Source: Iodidimonas nitroreducens
Lineage (GTDB): Bacteria > Pseudomonadota > Alphaproteobacteria > Sphingomonadales > Rhodothalassiaceae
Length of the DNA stretch: 64,000 bases
Strand: one strand, 5' to 3'
Assembly: GCF_008579165.1 (NCBI RefSeq)
Contig: NZ_BKCN01000014.1
A program made the position numbers and the translations under genes. Below are positions 19,548-28,913 of the stretch, piece after piece (position 1 is the first letter of the stretch; every line of letters starts with the position of its first letter). The notes beneath the pieces are model-generated. The model worked only from the letters and a program-made list of their open reading frames with translations, was not told the origin of the DNA and did not search any database.

Positions 19548-20708
19548 ATGCGAATTCTTTATCACCACAGAATATTGGCTGCCGATGGAATGCAGGTGCA
19601 TATCAAGGAGCTGGTGGGGGCCTTGAAACGCCGCGATCATCGGATCGATATGGTGGGCCCAAAGGCGCAAAAAACCGATGGGGGCCGCAGTCTTACAGGC
19701 TTTTTGGGCGATGCCCGGGCCCATATGCCTGCGGCTTTCAATGAAATGCTGGAGGCCGGTTATAATCTCAAAGCCTATCGGCAGCTTTTGCACAGCGCCC
19801 GCGCGCATCAGCCCGATATTCTTTATGAACGCTATAATGCCTTTTTACTGGCGGGCTTATGGGCGAAGCGGTCTTTGGGGATTCCTTATCTGATCGAGGT
19901 GAACGCCCCTTTGTGCCATGAACGCAGCCTTTTGGGCAATCTGGCTTTGAAGGGGCCGGCCCGGCGGATGGAGCGGGCGGTGTGGCAAGGCGCCGATGCG
20001 GTTTTGCCGGTCAGCGATGCCCTGGCCGATTATGTGCGCCGCGAACAGGTGCCCGATGATCGGATCACGGTTATCCCCAATGGCGTGCGGACCGAATTGT
20101 TCCAATCTGTGCGCCGCGGCAGCCTGCGCCGGGAGATGGGTTTTGCTGACAAGATCGTGTTTGGCTTTGTGGGCTATGTGCGGGAATGGCATGGCCTTGA
20201 TCAGGTGCTCCATGCCTTTGCCCGCTTGGCCGATCCGGCGCTGCATTTTCTGATCATTGGCGAAGGACCGGCCAGTGCGGGCCTCAAAGCCATTGCCAGC
20301 GAACTTGGGATCGGCCATCAACTCACCTTCACCGGTGCCCGCCCCCATGAAGACATTCCGGCGCTTTTGGGGGTGATGGATATTGCCTTGCAGCCTGATG
20401 TGAATGATTATGCCTCGCCCTTGAAATTATTCGAATATCTGGCCGCAGGCTGCGCCATCATTGCCCCCGATCGCCCCAATATCCGGGAAATTCTGGATGA
20501 TGGCAAAACCGCGCTTCTGATCGATCCCGATCACCCCGATGATCTGAGCCGGGCCATCACAGCCCTTGCCACCGATTTTGATCTGCGCAAAAAACTGGGG
20601 GCGGCGGCTTGTGATCTGATCGGGAGGCGTGACTATACATGGGATGGCAATGCCCGGAAGGTGGAAGCCATCGCCGAAAAGCTCTTGGCGCGTGGGGCCG
20701 CTATTTAG
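19548..20708 (+). CDS. Glycosyltransferase family 4
   Basis: A 386-residue GT-B glycosyltransferase. It starts MRILYHHRILAADGMQVHI, contains ADAVLPVSDALADYV and ITVIPNGVRTELF, the donor-site segment FVGYVREWHGLDQVLHAF, and the C-terminal YASPLKLFEYLAAGCAIIAPD acidic motif. Intact frame. It is transcribed alone on the plus strand, divergent from the export/barrel gene (170 bp between start codons) and convergent with the O-ligase gene, whose stop codon it overlaps by eight bases. Sugar specificity cannot be read from the sequence. Confidence 0.87.
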   Translation: MRILYHHRILAADGMQVHIKELVGALKRRDHRIDMVGPKAQKTDGGRSLTGFLGDARAHMPAAFNEMLEAGYNLKAYRQLLHSARAHQPDILYERYNAFLLAGLWAKRSLGIPYLIEVNAPLCHERSLLGNLALKGPARRMERAVWQGADAVLPVSDALADYVRREQVPDDRITVIPNGVRTELFQSVRRGSLRREMGFADKIVFGFVGYVREWHGLDQVLHAFARLADPALHFLIIGEGPASAGLKAIASELGIGHQLTFTGARPHEDIPALLGVMDIALQPDVNDYASPLKLFEYLAAGCAIIAPDRPNIREILDDGKTALLIDPDHPDDLSRAITALATDFDLRKKLGAAACDLIGRRDYTWDGNARKVEAIAEKLLARGAAI

Positions 20709-22080
20709 TCGGGGCCTTGATCTGTGAACTTAAGGGCGGTCGTGATCGGAAAGGCCGGGAAATCGCCGGTCGTCGGGTGCCTTGCGCCTTGAGGGCGGGG
20801 TTTTGCGAAAGGCTGCTTGCGGAGGCTGCATCGGTTTTCGCCAGTTTTTGCGTGACCATGGAAAGGGCGGCGGCCAAGGCAATGACCGTGTAGATATGAT
20901 CAAAATAAGCAAGGCTCAAAAAAGCACCAGAAACCATATAGCCGATGAGGGATGCTTGCCCCATCTGGCCCAGATCGGCAGCCCATTTCATATCGGGCCT
21001 CATTTCGCCCAGTTTTTTGGCGCGGGCAAAAGATCGCCATGCCGCCCATAAAAGGCCTAAAAACAGCCCCAGCCCCACAAAGCCATGATCGCCCAAAACT
21101 TCGAAATAAATGCTGTGAATGGCGCGTGGCATGGCAGCATCGGGCACCAGACGCATGAACAGATCGCTATCATAATAGGGCCTGAAGCCCCCCCCGGTGA
21201 TGGGCCGTTCGATGGCCAGCCTGCTTGCAAAAATCCAGGCATCGATGCGCCCCATGGCCGAGGCATCCTGATCATATTCCTTGATCGTTTCCATTCGCTC
21301 CACCCATTGCTGGGGCACGAAAAAAATCAAAACACTGCCCAAAGCCAGCGCCAAAGCAATGAAGGCGGCGCGCTGACGGGATTTCCAGACAAGGGCAATG
21401 GCAATCGCCACCAGCCCTAAAAATCCACCGCGCGATGTGGTGCCGATGATGGCAAAGCTGGTCATCACCATGGTGGCCAGGATGCCGATCCTGATCCATT
21501 TTTCCTCCGATTGCAGATGCAGATAGCGCATCAGGGGCAGGGTCATCACAAAAACCAGAGCCAGGGCGTTATTGTCGTTGATGAAGCTTTCCGGGGGGCC
21601 ATAGGCATGATGGCCGCCGGCGGTGAGAATGGTGGGAATGCCGCTGCGAATCCCCAAAACGCCAACCGATAAAACCAGCACCCAAACAAGGGCGTGGATG
21701 CGCTCGCGGCTGGTCACGAGGGCGATGGTGATCAGAGCCATAAAAAATGTTTTGAGCGTACGTTCCCAATACACCCATGCCACATCGGGAACCTGAGCAA
21801 AAAAACTGGTGAAGGTCACCCAAAAGGCCAGAGCCAGCAGGATCGCCGTGGGGGCGGTGATCGTCAGTTTTTTGGGCTCTTTCGATACCAGCCACGCCAA
21901 AAGGGTGAGACCGCTTAAAAACATGGCGAAAGGCAGGCTATAGGCGACCCCATAAACCAAACGATGCGGATTGAGCAAAGAAATCCAATGATAGGCATAA
22001 ACCCCCACGACAGGGGATATGAAGACCAAAGGCACGATGACGAAGAGGCTTGCCAAAAGTAACAGTGAGGAAATCGGCAT
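20701..22080 (-). CDS. O-glycosylation ligase/polymerase, exosortase A-associated
   Basis: A 459-residue polytopic membrane protein of the O-antigen ligase/Wzy superfamily (TIGR03097-like, putative exosortase A-associated O-ligase). About ten to twelve membrane helices are visible, with the Wzy_C-type region around TSRGGFLGLVAIAIAL and the large periplasmic loop carrying PITGGGFRPYYDSDLF and AIHSIYFEVLGDHGF (the conserved H-x8-G-x2-G region). Expected to polymerise repeat units or transfer them to an acceptor, possibly a protein. The C-terminal 45 residues are hydrophilic and low complexity. Confidence 0.87.
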   Translation of the reverse strand: MPISSLLLLASLFVIVPLVFISPVVGVYAYHWISLLNPHRLVYGVAYSLPFAMFLSGLTLLAWLVSKEPKKLTITAPTAILLALAFWVTFTSFFAQVPDVAWVYWERTLKTFFMALITIALVTSRERIHALVWVLVLSVGVLGIRSGIPTILTAGGHHAYGPPESFINDNNALALVFVMTLPLMRYLHLQSEEKWIRIGILATMVMTSFAIIGTTSRGGFLGLVAIAIALVWKSRQRAAFIALALALGSVLIFFVPQQWVERMETIKEYDQDASAMGRIDAWIFASRLAIERPITGGGFRPYYDSDLFMRLVPDAAMPRAIHSIYFEVLGDHGFVGLGLFLGLLWAAWRSFARAKKLGEMRPDMKWAADLGQMGQASLIGYMVSGAFLSLAYFDHIYTVIALAAALSMVTQKLAKTDAASASSLSQNPALKAQGTRRPAISRPFRSRPPLSSQIKAPTK

Positions 22081-22138
22081 GGAGAATCCTTGGCTAAGCC
22101 GTGTTTGGTACGCTACAAAATAACAGGATCAAAAGGAT

Positions 22139-22372
22139 TTAACGCCGCCTAATCTTTTGGGGCTGGCCATTTCGACTTGGCGGGATGCGGCCAGATTTGA
22201 GCGCCCCGCTTTTTTCATCGCTTTTGGAACCGCTTTTGGCATCAGAAGGCGCCCGCAAACGCAGCCAGCCTTTTTGATCCTGAATGGATTGGGCATCATC
22301 GTTTTTCACGATCCAGAACAGGATATACAAAATCCCACAGATCCCCAGAAGGATAGAGAGTTGATCGATCAT
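22139..22372 (-). CDS. Small membrane protein, unknown
   Basis: A 77-residue predicted protein with one N-terminal membrane helix (LSILLGICGILYILFWIV) and a charged, Ser/Lys/Arg-rich tail. Family not recognised. It lies 58 bases upstream of, and on the same strand as, the O-ligase gene, so co-transcription is likely. Coding is supported mainly by codon use similar to its neighbours and the clean membrane helix. Confidence 0.5.
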   Translation of the reverse strand: MIDQLSILLGICGILYILFWIVKNDDAQSIQDQKGWLRLRAPSDAKSGSKSDEKSGALKSGRIPPSRNGQPQKIRRR

Positions 22373-22529
22373 GGTGGCCTTGGCCTCTCATCAAAGGGTG
22401 GCATCATGAGATGGTTGCAAAGTTTTGCACGGAGCTTTGCTGCCTGTCGAGCATTTGACATTTTTAAATTGTAAGCTACAGGCTATGCTGGGCAAAGTTT
22501 TTTTGATGGAGCAGGGGGCGCGGATCTTT

Positions 22530-23436
22530 ATGTTTTATAATTTGAGGACGAAACTCAAAAAGCGCAGATTTGCCTATCAGGCACGAAAAATTCTGAAAAC
22601 CAAGCCGCTCAAGCCGGTGAAAGCGCCTTTGGCGATTGTTTCCAATCTGCGCCATGATGATCTATTGATGTATCTGGTGGCGATCAAATCTTTATATCAC
22701 CGTCTGCAAAAGGGATCGATCACCGTTATCAATGATGGAACCCTGACCGAGGATGATAAAGCCCTGCTGAAGGCGCAATTGGGCGAGGTCAATATTCTGG
22801 AAGGTCGCAGCATCGATACCGGAAGCTGCCCCGATTATATCGCCTGGCGCGGCTTGAAAACGATCATCGATCTGTCGCGCGATCATTATGTCATCAAATT
22901 GGATAGCGATGTTGTGGTGCTTGATGATCTGCCCCTTGTGATGAAATGTATCGAAGACAACAGATCCTTTGTTTTGGGATCGTTTGATTGCGAAGAGGTG
23001 TGGAGCGCCGCTTATGCGGCGGATCATGCCCAAGGTTATCAATCCGATCACACGCAAATTCTGGCGGAGCGTTCCTTGGCGCATCTGCCGATCAGGATCA
23101 GCTTCGCTATATCCGGGGATGTTCGGGTTTTGCCGGAATGCAGCGGGGATTTTATGATTGGTCTGATGTGGAAAGATTTTCCGGCCATGTTGAACGCCAT
23201 GTGGATGCTGGTGCCTGGCGCAAATGGGGATCAGAGCAGGTAACGGTCAATTTTCACATCGCCAATACCCCTGATCCGGTGGTTCTGAAAATGCCGGTTT
23301 ATACCAATCATCGCGAAGATACCGATATCAGCCGGGCTGCTTGGTGCATTTTCTGGGCACATGGCGCTTTTATGGTGGCCGCTATGCGGATTGTGCCAAG
23401 CGCGCGGTGCTGATTTGCTGGAATGAAGGATCATAA
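22530..23436 (+). CDS. Glycosyltransferase-like protein (frameshifted twice)
   Basis: Product of about 302 residues if repaired. The first frame has a basic N terminus and a nucleotide-sugar-type region with DxD motif (VIKLDSDVVVLDDLPL, near residue 125), suggesting a GT-A-like sugar transferase. The frame breaks near 23088 (the continuation DQDQLRYIRGCSGFAGMQ is in +1) and again near 23333, where one lost C (AGCC(C)GGGC) gives PGCLVHFLGTWRFYGG. The final frame ends at TAA 23434-23436, directly before the sulfotransferase ATG. Several starts are possible upstream; ATG 22530 follows a G-rich ribosome site. Family assignment is tentative. Confidence 0.6.
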
Positions 23437-24111
23437 ATGACCCGCCCCTTCATATGGCTGCATATCCGAAAAGCCGGCGGCACCAGCCTGCGCGATGCCT
23501 TGGGTGATGCCTATGTGCAGGTGGATCGCTTTGCCACGCCCACGCCTTTTGTGGCGCTTCCGAAAGCTGCATGGAACGATAATCTCAATAATTATCGGGT
23601 GCCATTGGGGCCTTATGAGTGGAAGCGGATGTTGTTTGCGAAAAAATTCCTCTATAGAGAGGAAGAATTCGACCAGCATTTCAAATTTGCTATTGTGCGC
23701 AATCCTTATGATCGCGCGGTTTCAGCCTGGCGATATCTTTCCAAAAAATGGACCTTCACATGGCCAAGACAGGTGATATCCCATTATCGTTTCGATCATT
23801 TTCTTGAACGCCTGCCGGAATTTTGGGACAAGATCGCTACCGAGCGCCATGTCGCTACCCATACCGCCCCCATCTGGCCGGATATCACCGATGATGAGGG
23901 CAGGCTTTTACTCGATTTTATTGGCCACATAGAAACATTTGATACGGATTTCCAAAGGATCTGCGACGAAATCGGTATTGCATCCGCCGTCTTGCCCCGG
24001 AAAAACAGCCAAGGCGAACGGGATTATAAAAAATTCTATAATCGCCGATCAAAAGCATTGGTTGAACGCTTTTATTGGGATGATATCAACGCATTGGGCT
24101 ATGATTTTTGA
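23437..24111 (+). CDS. Sulfotransferase family 2-like protein
   Basis: A 224-residue carbohydrate-sulfotransferase-like enzyme using PAPS. The 5'-phosphosulfate loop is HIRKAGGTSL (residues 8-17) and the 3'-phosphate motif FAIVRNPYDRAVSAW lies around 84-98. Both positions and the compact length fit the Sulfotransfer_2 family. Its ATG abuts the stop of the upstream glycosyltransferase-like gene, so the two are probably co-translated and the sulfate acceptor is likely a sugar of the local polymer. A second, unrelated-looking sulfotransferase is encoded 1.5 kb away. Confidence 0.8.
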   Translation: MTRPFIWLHIRKAGGTSLRDALGDAYVQVDRFATPTPFVALPKAAWNDNLNNYRVPLGPYEWKRMLFAKKFLYREEEFDQHFKFAIVRNPYDRAVSAWRYLSKKWTFTWPRQVISHYRFDHFLERLPEFWDKIATERHVATHTAPIWPDITDDEGRLLLDFIGHIETFDTDFQRICDEIGIASAVLPRKNSQGERDYKKFYNRRSKALVERFYWDDINALGYDF

Positions 24112-24120
24112 GAATTGACC

Positions 24121-25604
24121 CTATTTTTTCGGGTTCTTTCTGCCCAGACGCCTCCCCATCGATTGAAACAGGTTTTTGATTTCATGGCGCAAGGGGTGGC
24201 GGCACTGCCATAATCCCAAGAGCCAGGCGGCCAGGCCGATCCCCCCAAAAAGGATCAGATTGAGAAGGCTGGAGCCGGGCGGCGCATAGCCATAAAGCAT
24301 GACCAGCCCACCCATCACCGATCCCACCCATAAGCTGAGAAGCAGGCTGGGCAAAAGCGTACGAACCAAAGCCCCCATCCGCAGATCGAGGATCGCCATC
24401 ACATCCCGCATTGCTAGGATCACAAAAACCAAAGCCGGCAGGATCAGGGCAGCGGTGATCGCCAATAGGCCAAAGGGGGCTGCCACGATCACCGCAATCA
24501 CCCGGGTGATCTGCATCTGGGTTTCGATGAAAAAAATCTGCCGCATCCGGCCATGGGCCAGAATCAATTGGCGGCCAATGCTGAAAGGCATGTGCAGGGT
24601 GGAGCTCATGGCCAGAATGCCCGCCACCGGGCCCGCTGCGGTCCATTGCGGGCCGAAAAGAAACAGGATGAGGGAAGATGAACTGGCGGCCATGATCATC
24701 ATCAGCGGCCACATCAGCCCCGAGGTGATTTGCAGGCGTTCCAGAAAGCGGGCTTTAAGATCGATTTTATCGCGACGTTCCTGCGCAAAAAAGGGGGTGA
24801 GTACGGTGCTGAGACTGCCAGCGATCTGTTGATTGACAAGGCGGGTGATGGTCATCCCACGATCAAAAAGACCCGCAGCATCAAAACCCAAACTGCGACC
24901 AATGATCAATTCGGGCGATTGATTGCCCGCACTTTGGATGAGATTGGCAGCCAGCGCCCATGATCCAAAACCAGCAATCTCGCGCAAGCCGCGAAAACGC
25001 GGGCGAAAGCTGAGATGGCGCGGCTTGTAAATGAGAATGCCGATGATCAGGCCCAGCTTCATCACCACAGCCCCCAAGGCCAAAGCCATTGGCCCTAAAC
25101 CATAAAAAGCTAGCGCCACCGATGTGATCGCGCTGGCCGCACCGGAGGCGACATTGATGATCGTAAGTCCGCCAAAGCGCCGTTCGCGCATCAAAAGAGC
25201 GATGCCAATGGTGCCAAAGGGATTGAGCAGGAAATTGAGAGACAGGATGGCGATCACATCTTCAATGGCCGCATTGCCATAAAAATCGCCAATGGCCCCG
25301 CGCCCGAAAAAGAGGATGGCAGCAAAAAGCCAATTAATTGCCAGCATGATGCCAAAGGCTTTTTGTACTGTTTTCCTGCCCAGATCATCAACTTGGATGA
25401 GATAAGGCTGATGCCGAATTCCGCCATCGCCGTGCTGATGGCAATGGCGGCCGAAGCCACGGCGAAAATGCCCATGTCTTCGGGTGTTAAAAGCCGGGCA
25501 ATCGCCGCCGCACTCAGCAACTGAATGAAGGCACGCATGAAACGCCCGCCAAAAACAGTGGCCAAAGAGCGCTTGAGGGATGGCCCGGTCGGCGCGCCGC
25601 TCAT
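24121..25604 (-). CDS. Oligosaccharide flippase, Wzx/MOP family (frameshifted)
   Basis: Polytopic membrane protein of about 494 residues that should flip lipid-linked repeat units to the periplasm. The N-terminal part (FGGRFMRAFIQLLSAAAIARLLTPEDMG, written in two pieces of the same helix pair) has the typical opening of polysaccharide transporters (RLLTPEDMGIFA). About 12-14 membrane helices follow, and a basic tail (MGRRLGRKNPKK) ends it. The frame breaks near 25408: the real continuation YLIQVDDLGRKTVQKAFG is in another frame, consistent with one lost base. Its ATG directly follows the stop of the upstream sulfotransferase gene. Confidence 0.82.
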
Positions 25605-26642
25605 TTAATGACCATGAACGGTATGCGCTTTCATCATGTCGGCAGGGGCAGATGCTGTGAGGGGCGCATCATCGGTAAAAAAACGCTGGCCAATGGGGGT
25701 GGTGCAGCAGATATCGCGAATGGTTTCGATGCTGTTGGACGAAAATTCTGATTTCCACCGTGCTGCCGCCGCCTGGGGATCGCGCTGCAGCTTATAATGA
25801 CTGCTGACCTTTTCATCCGTGATGGTGCTATCGATGAAGCGTTTCACCTGATCGGCAGGCGGCAGCCCCATATGATCGAGAATGGCGGCGATTTCCCGGT
25901 GGGGATGGATGGTCATGGCTTCATAATGGATGATTTTGGCCCGCTCATGGCTTTCTAAGGCAGCAAAAGCGGCATCATTGAAAGCGGCCCATTTCCAGGC
26001 CAGAATTTCCAGGGCATCCATAGCTTTGAAGCGCTCTTCGCTCAGCCCTTCGCGCTGGCCCAAGGGCGAATGCAGGATGGCGCTATAGGTGAGTTCGTGG
26101 CGCTTGCCATATTTGGCGATGCCGCGCAGCATCGATGCCACCTGCCCACAAGGATGGCGCACCAGAAAAATGGCTTTAAGCTTTGGGTCGGCATTCAGGC
26201 AAAGCCCTGCGCGCCCCAGCATATTCACGGTTTTGATCAATTGATGGGGCGATGTGCGCGATGATGGCTGGATAATCGGCCCGGCAAAGGCCATGCCGGG
26301 GATCAGGCGCTCCATACCCTTAAAGGCATAGATCTGGGCGCGCCTGAGATTGAAATGAAGGATATTTTCGCGCGCTTTGGCAAAAACCGGTCGGGTGCCC
26401 GTGGTGCGTACATCCCGGGCATGGCTCCAGTTTTTAAGATCGGCTGTCATTTGGCTCAGGGTGGATGGGGTGATGTCTGGAAACTGATCCACCCCCGGGG
26501 CATGGGCGATTTCCGGTTCATGCAGATAATGGATCAGGGGATGGCTATCGAGAATCTTGCCAAGCCATGTGGAACCCGAACGCGGCGCGGCAAAAATCAT
26601 CGTGCGCTGCCGCTGCGCCGGATCCGCTGGAATTGGGCTCAT
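25605..26642 (-). CDS. Sulfotransferase
   Basis: A 345-residue PAPS-dependent sulfotransferase. The 5'-phosphosulfate motif APRSGSTWL lies at residues 17-25 with EP nearby (YLHEPEIA), and the 3'-phosphate motif FLVRHPCGQVASML in the middle third (about 162-175). A C-terminal region KVSSHYKLQRDP is also family-like. The ATG at 26642 was chosen over a longer frame to 26738, because the extra residues overlap the lectin-like gene and are basic/proline-rich without family sequence. Operon with the flippase (abutting) and the lectin-like gene (10 bases apart). With the sulfotransferase at 23.4 kb it implies sulfated polysaccharide. Confidence 0.83.
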   Translation of the reverse strand: MSPIPADPAQRQRTMIFAAPRSGSTWLGKILDSHPLIHYLHEPEIAHAPGVDQFPDITPSTLSQMTADLKNWSHARDVRTTGTRPVFAKARENILHFNLRRAQIYAFKGMERLIPGMAFAGPIIQPSSRTSPHQLIKTVNMLGRAGLCLNADPKLKAIFLVRHPCGQVASMLRGIAKYGKRHELTYSAILHSPLGQREGLSEERFKAMDALEILAWKWAAFNDAAFAALESHERAKIIHYEAMTIHPHREIAAILDHMGLPPADQVKRFIDSTITDEKVSSHYKLQRDPQAAAARWKSEFSSNSIETIRDICCTTPIGQRFFTDDAPLTASAPADMMKAHTVHGH

Positions 26643-26652
26643 TTCATAGGGC

Positions 26653-27345
26653 TCATTGTTCGGGGCTTTCGTCCGTGCTGGCCTTGGCCTGATCGGCTGC
26701 GGTTTTAGAGGGCGGATATTCCACAAGGAAATAGGCATAGCCCTTCATTTGCCCGGCGGCTTTCCAGCGGCGGCTGTTTTTGGAAATATAAACGCCCATA
26801 TAATCAATAGGGGTGACGCCGCAGCGGATATCGCCATTGCGAAACCATTGCGCATCCCATGGGCCAAAAGCCCCAAAGGGGTGGGTTGATCCATCGCTCC
26901 AGGTCAGTTTTCTGAAATTGCACCAATAGCGCAGCCCGATCCAGGTATCGCCATGATATTCAATGGAACCCACATCCCATTGTTCCAATATCCAATCATA
27001 TAATTCGGGCGAATCGATCACCGCCAAACGGCCTTTTCTGCCGCGAAAATTCATGCTGCGGGCGGTTTTATTGGCGCGTTTCCAAAAGGAAACATTATGC
27101 CCATCCAGATTTCGCTGATCCCGCACAAGCTGATAATAATGCCCCGTGAGCGGGCTTTGCACCGGCGTCGATTCCCAATAATCCTTACCCGCACTGATGG
27201 ATGCATCAAGGGATTGCTTCCATTCCTGTGCTTCAGCCGGGCGCAGGCCATGGCCGATCAGCACAAACAGGCAGAAAAGCACGATCAGAACACGATAGGA
27301 TTTGAAGCAGGGCATTAAGAAAGAAACCGGCATTTCGTGCGACAT
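26653..27345 (-). CDS. Secreted C-type-lectin-like domain protein
   Basis: A 230-residue protein with an N-terminal membrane/signal segment (YRVLIVLFCLFVLIGHGL, then AEAQ as a possible cleavage site) and a C-type-lectin-like domain: GHYYQLV, a helix region AVIDSPELYDWILEQW, and the signature DTWIGLRYWCNFRKLTW followed by SDGSTHPF. Only two Cys are obvious in the domain (YWCNF and IRCGV). Presumed to bind carbohydrate or to sit in the cell envelope. ATG 27345 is preceded by GGAG at proper spacing. First gene of the lectin-sulfotransferase-flippase operon. Confidence 0.72.
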   Translation of the reverse strand: MSHEMPVSFLMPCFKSYRVLIVLFCLFVLIGHGLRPAEAQEWKQSLDASISAGKDYWESTPVQSPLTGHYYQLVRDQRNLDGHNVSFWKRANKTARSMNFRGRKGRLAVIDSPELYDWILEQWDVGSIEYHGDTWIGLRYWCNFRKLTWSDGSTHPFGAFGPWDAQWFRNGDIRCGVTPIDYMGVYISKNSRRWKAAGQMKGYAYFLVEYPPSKTAADQAKASTDESPEQ

Positions 27346-27616
27346 CTGACATCTCCATGACAGAGCTTTAGCGCAATATACACTGTAAAATCTGCAGATT
27401 AAAGTCAGGCTCATGAATTTCCCTTGCCAAGACAGGAAACCGTCTCCCTTTAGCCCTTATTTTCACATTTAATCTTAGACAATAAGAGGATAGCGTCTAC
27501 CCTCATGTCATGAGCAGATGATATAAACCGACTATGGTGAAAACATGATGATGTTTTTCGTCATCCTGTACGAATGAACAAGCGATCAAACTGCCATGAA
27601 GGGGATAAACGCCAGA

Positions 27617-28913
27617 ATGCGATCGATGACCGGGGAAGATGGGTATTCACTTGTCGCGCAGGGGCGGTCTATTCCGCGCCCTCATATCCCTGTGGCACCG
27701 GTGCCCAAGCTTGCCCCTTTATTAAGACTTGGCCCTTTATGGGGCGGGCGCGGTGATATGGTCGCATCGCCCTTTGATTTCCCTCATAAACGGGCTGTGA
27801 AGGATGGCCGCAGCGCCATTTATCAGGCCCTGCGTCTTGCCGGAATTGGGCCGGGTGATGAGGTTCTGGTGCCCGATTATCATTGTATCGCGATGATCGT
27901 GCCGATTCTGGCCCTAGGGGCGCGTCCGGTTTTTTATGCCATCGATGCAGAATTGATGGCCCAGCCCGATGCCATTCGGCCGCAGATCAGCAAGGCGAGC
28001 AAGGCGCTTTTGGTGGTCAATTATTTTGGCTTTCCCAATCGTCTTGCAGCCTGTGCCGAATTATGCCGAGCCCATGGCCTGATGATGATCGAAGATTGCG
28101 CCCATAGCCTTTATGGCCGCAGCGATGGCCAGTCTTTGGGTAGTTTTGGCGATTATTCGATTTGCAGTATGCGCAAATTTTTGCCGGTTCAGGATGGCGG
28201 GCTTTTGGCATCGGCGCATCATCCCATCGATCTGCCCCCAGCCCCAAAAATAGCATGGGGGGGGGGCTTTGCGGTCTTTTGCATCTTATGCCGCCTCGCC
28301 CGCTAATCGGGGGGCTTATGCCCTTTTCGGGCTGGCTTGGGCGGGGGTGAAGCGCCTGATCCCGAATGTTCGCGCGGCCCCTGATGAAGATTTCGCTCAT
28401 GAAGATCTAGCGTCGGCAAGCGAGCAGCCAAAGTCTCCGCCATCAAAGTCTCCGCCTTCTGGTCTGCCCTCTGGTTTGCCCTATGGCTTTGATGCTCAAA
28501 GGGCGGGGGAGGGGGCTGATTTCGGTGCGGGTTTCTGGTTGCGGCAGGTGGATCGCCGCGCCCTTTATCGGCGGCGGCGGGCGCATTATCAGGCCATCAT
28601 TGCGGAAATTTCTCCTTATGACAGCAAGATCATTCGCCCTTTGAAGCCCCATCTGGATGAAGATATGGTGCCCCATATGGTGCCTTTGCTGGTGGAAGAT
28701 TTATCGCAGCGCTTTCGGGCCATGGAAGATGCTGCCCTGCCGATGCAGCGCTTTGGCCAGTTTTTATGGTCAGGCGAAGGGCAAAAGCCAGGCTTGGCGG
28801 CTGATCGCCTGTCGCGCCATTTGATCCAGATCCCTTGTCATCAGGATCTGACGGCCCGGCAGCTCGATGATCTGCTGGGTCTGTTGCGGCGGCTTTTTGG
28901 GGGGCGGTCCTGA
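27617..28913 (+). CDS. DegT/DnrJ/EryC1-like PLP aminotransferase (frameshifted)
   Basis: PLP enzyme of about 432 residues resembling sugar aminotransferases. Seen: GRSAIYQALRLAGIGPGDEVLVPDYHC, the Asp that contacts PLP in MMIEDCAHSLYG, and the lysine expected to bind PLP in SMRKFLPVQDGG. A ten-G tract (28257-28266) coincides with the frame break: the first part ends at 28306, while the family-like C-terminal half (ALYRRRRAHYQAII ... IPCHQDLTARQLDDLL) is in +1. One more G or two fewer restores one frame. ATG 27617 or 27596 may be the start. The stop overlaps the next start (TGATG). Operon with the following GNAT and AsnB-like genes. Confidence 0.72.

Noticed and set aside
28257..28266. Programmed frameshifting as the explanation for the aminotransferase break
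   Set aside because: No stimulatory structure was evident, and the same type of break occurs in many other genes here, so error or phase variation is simpler.
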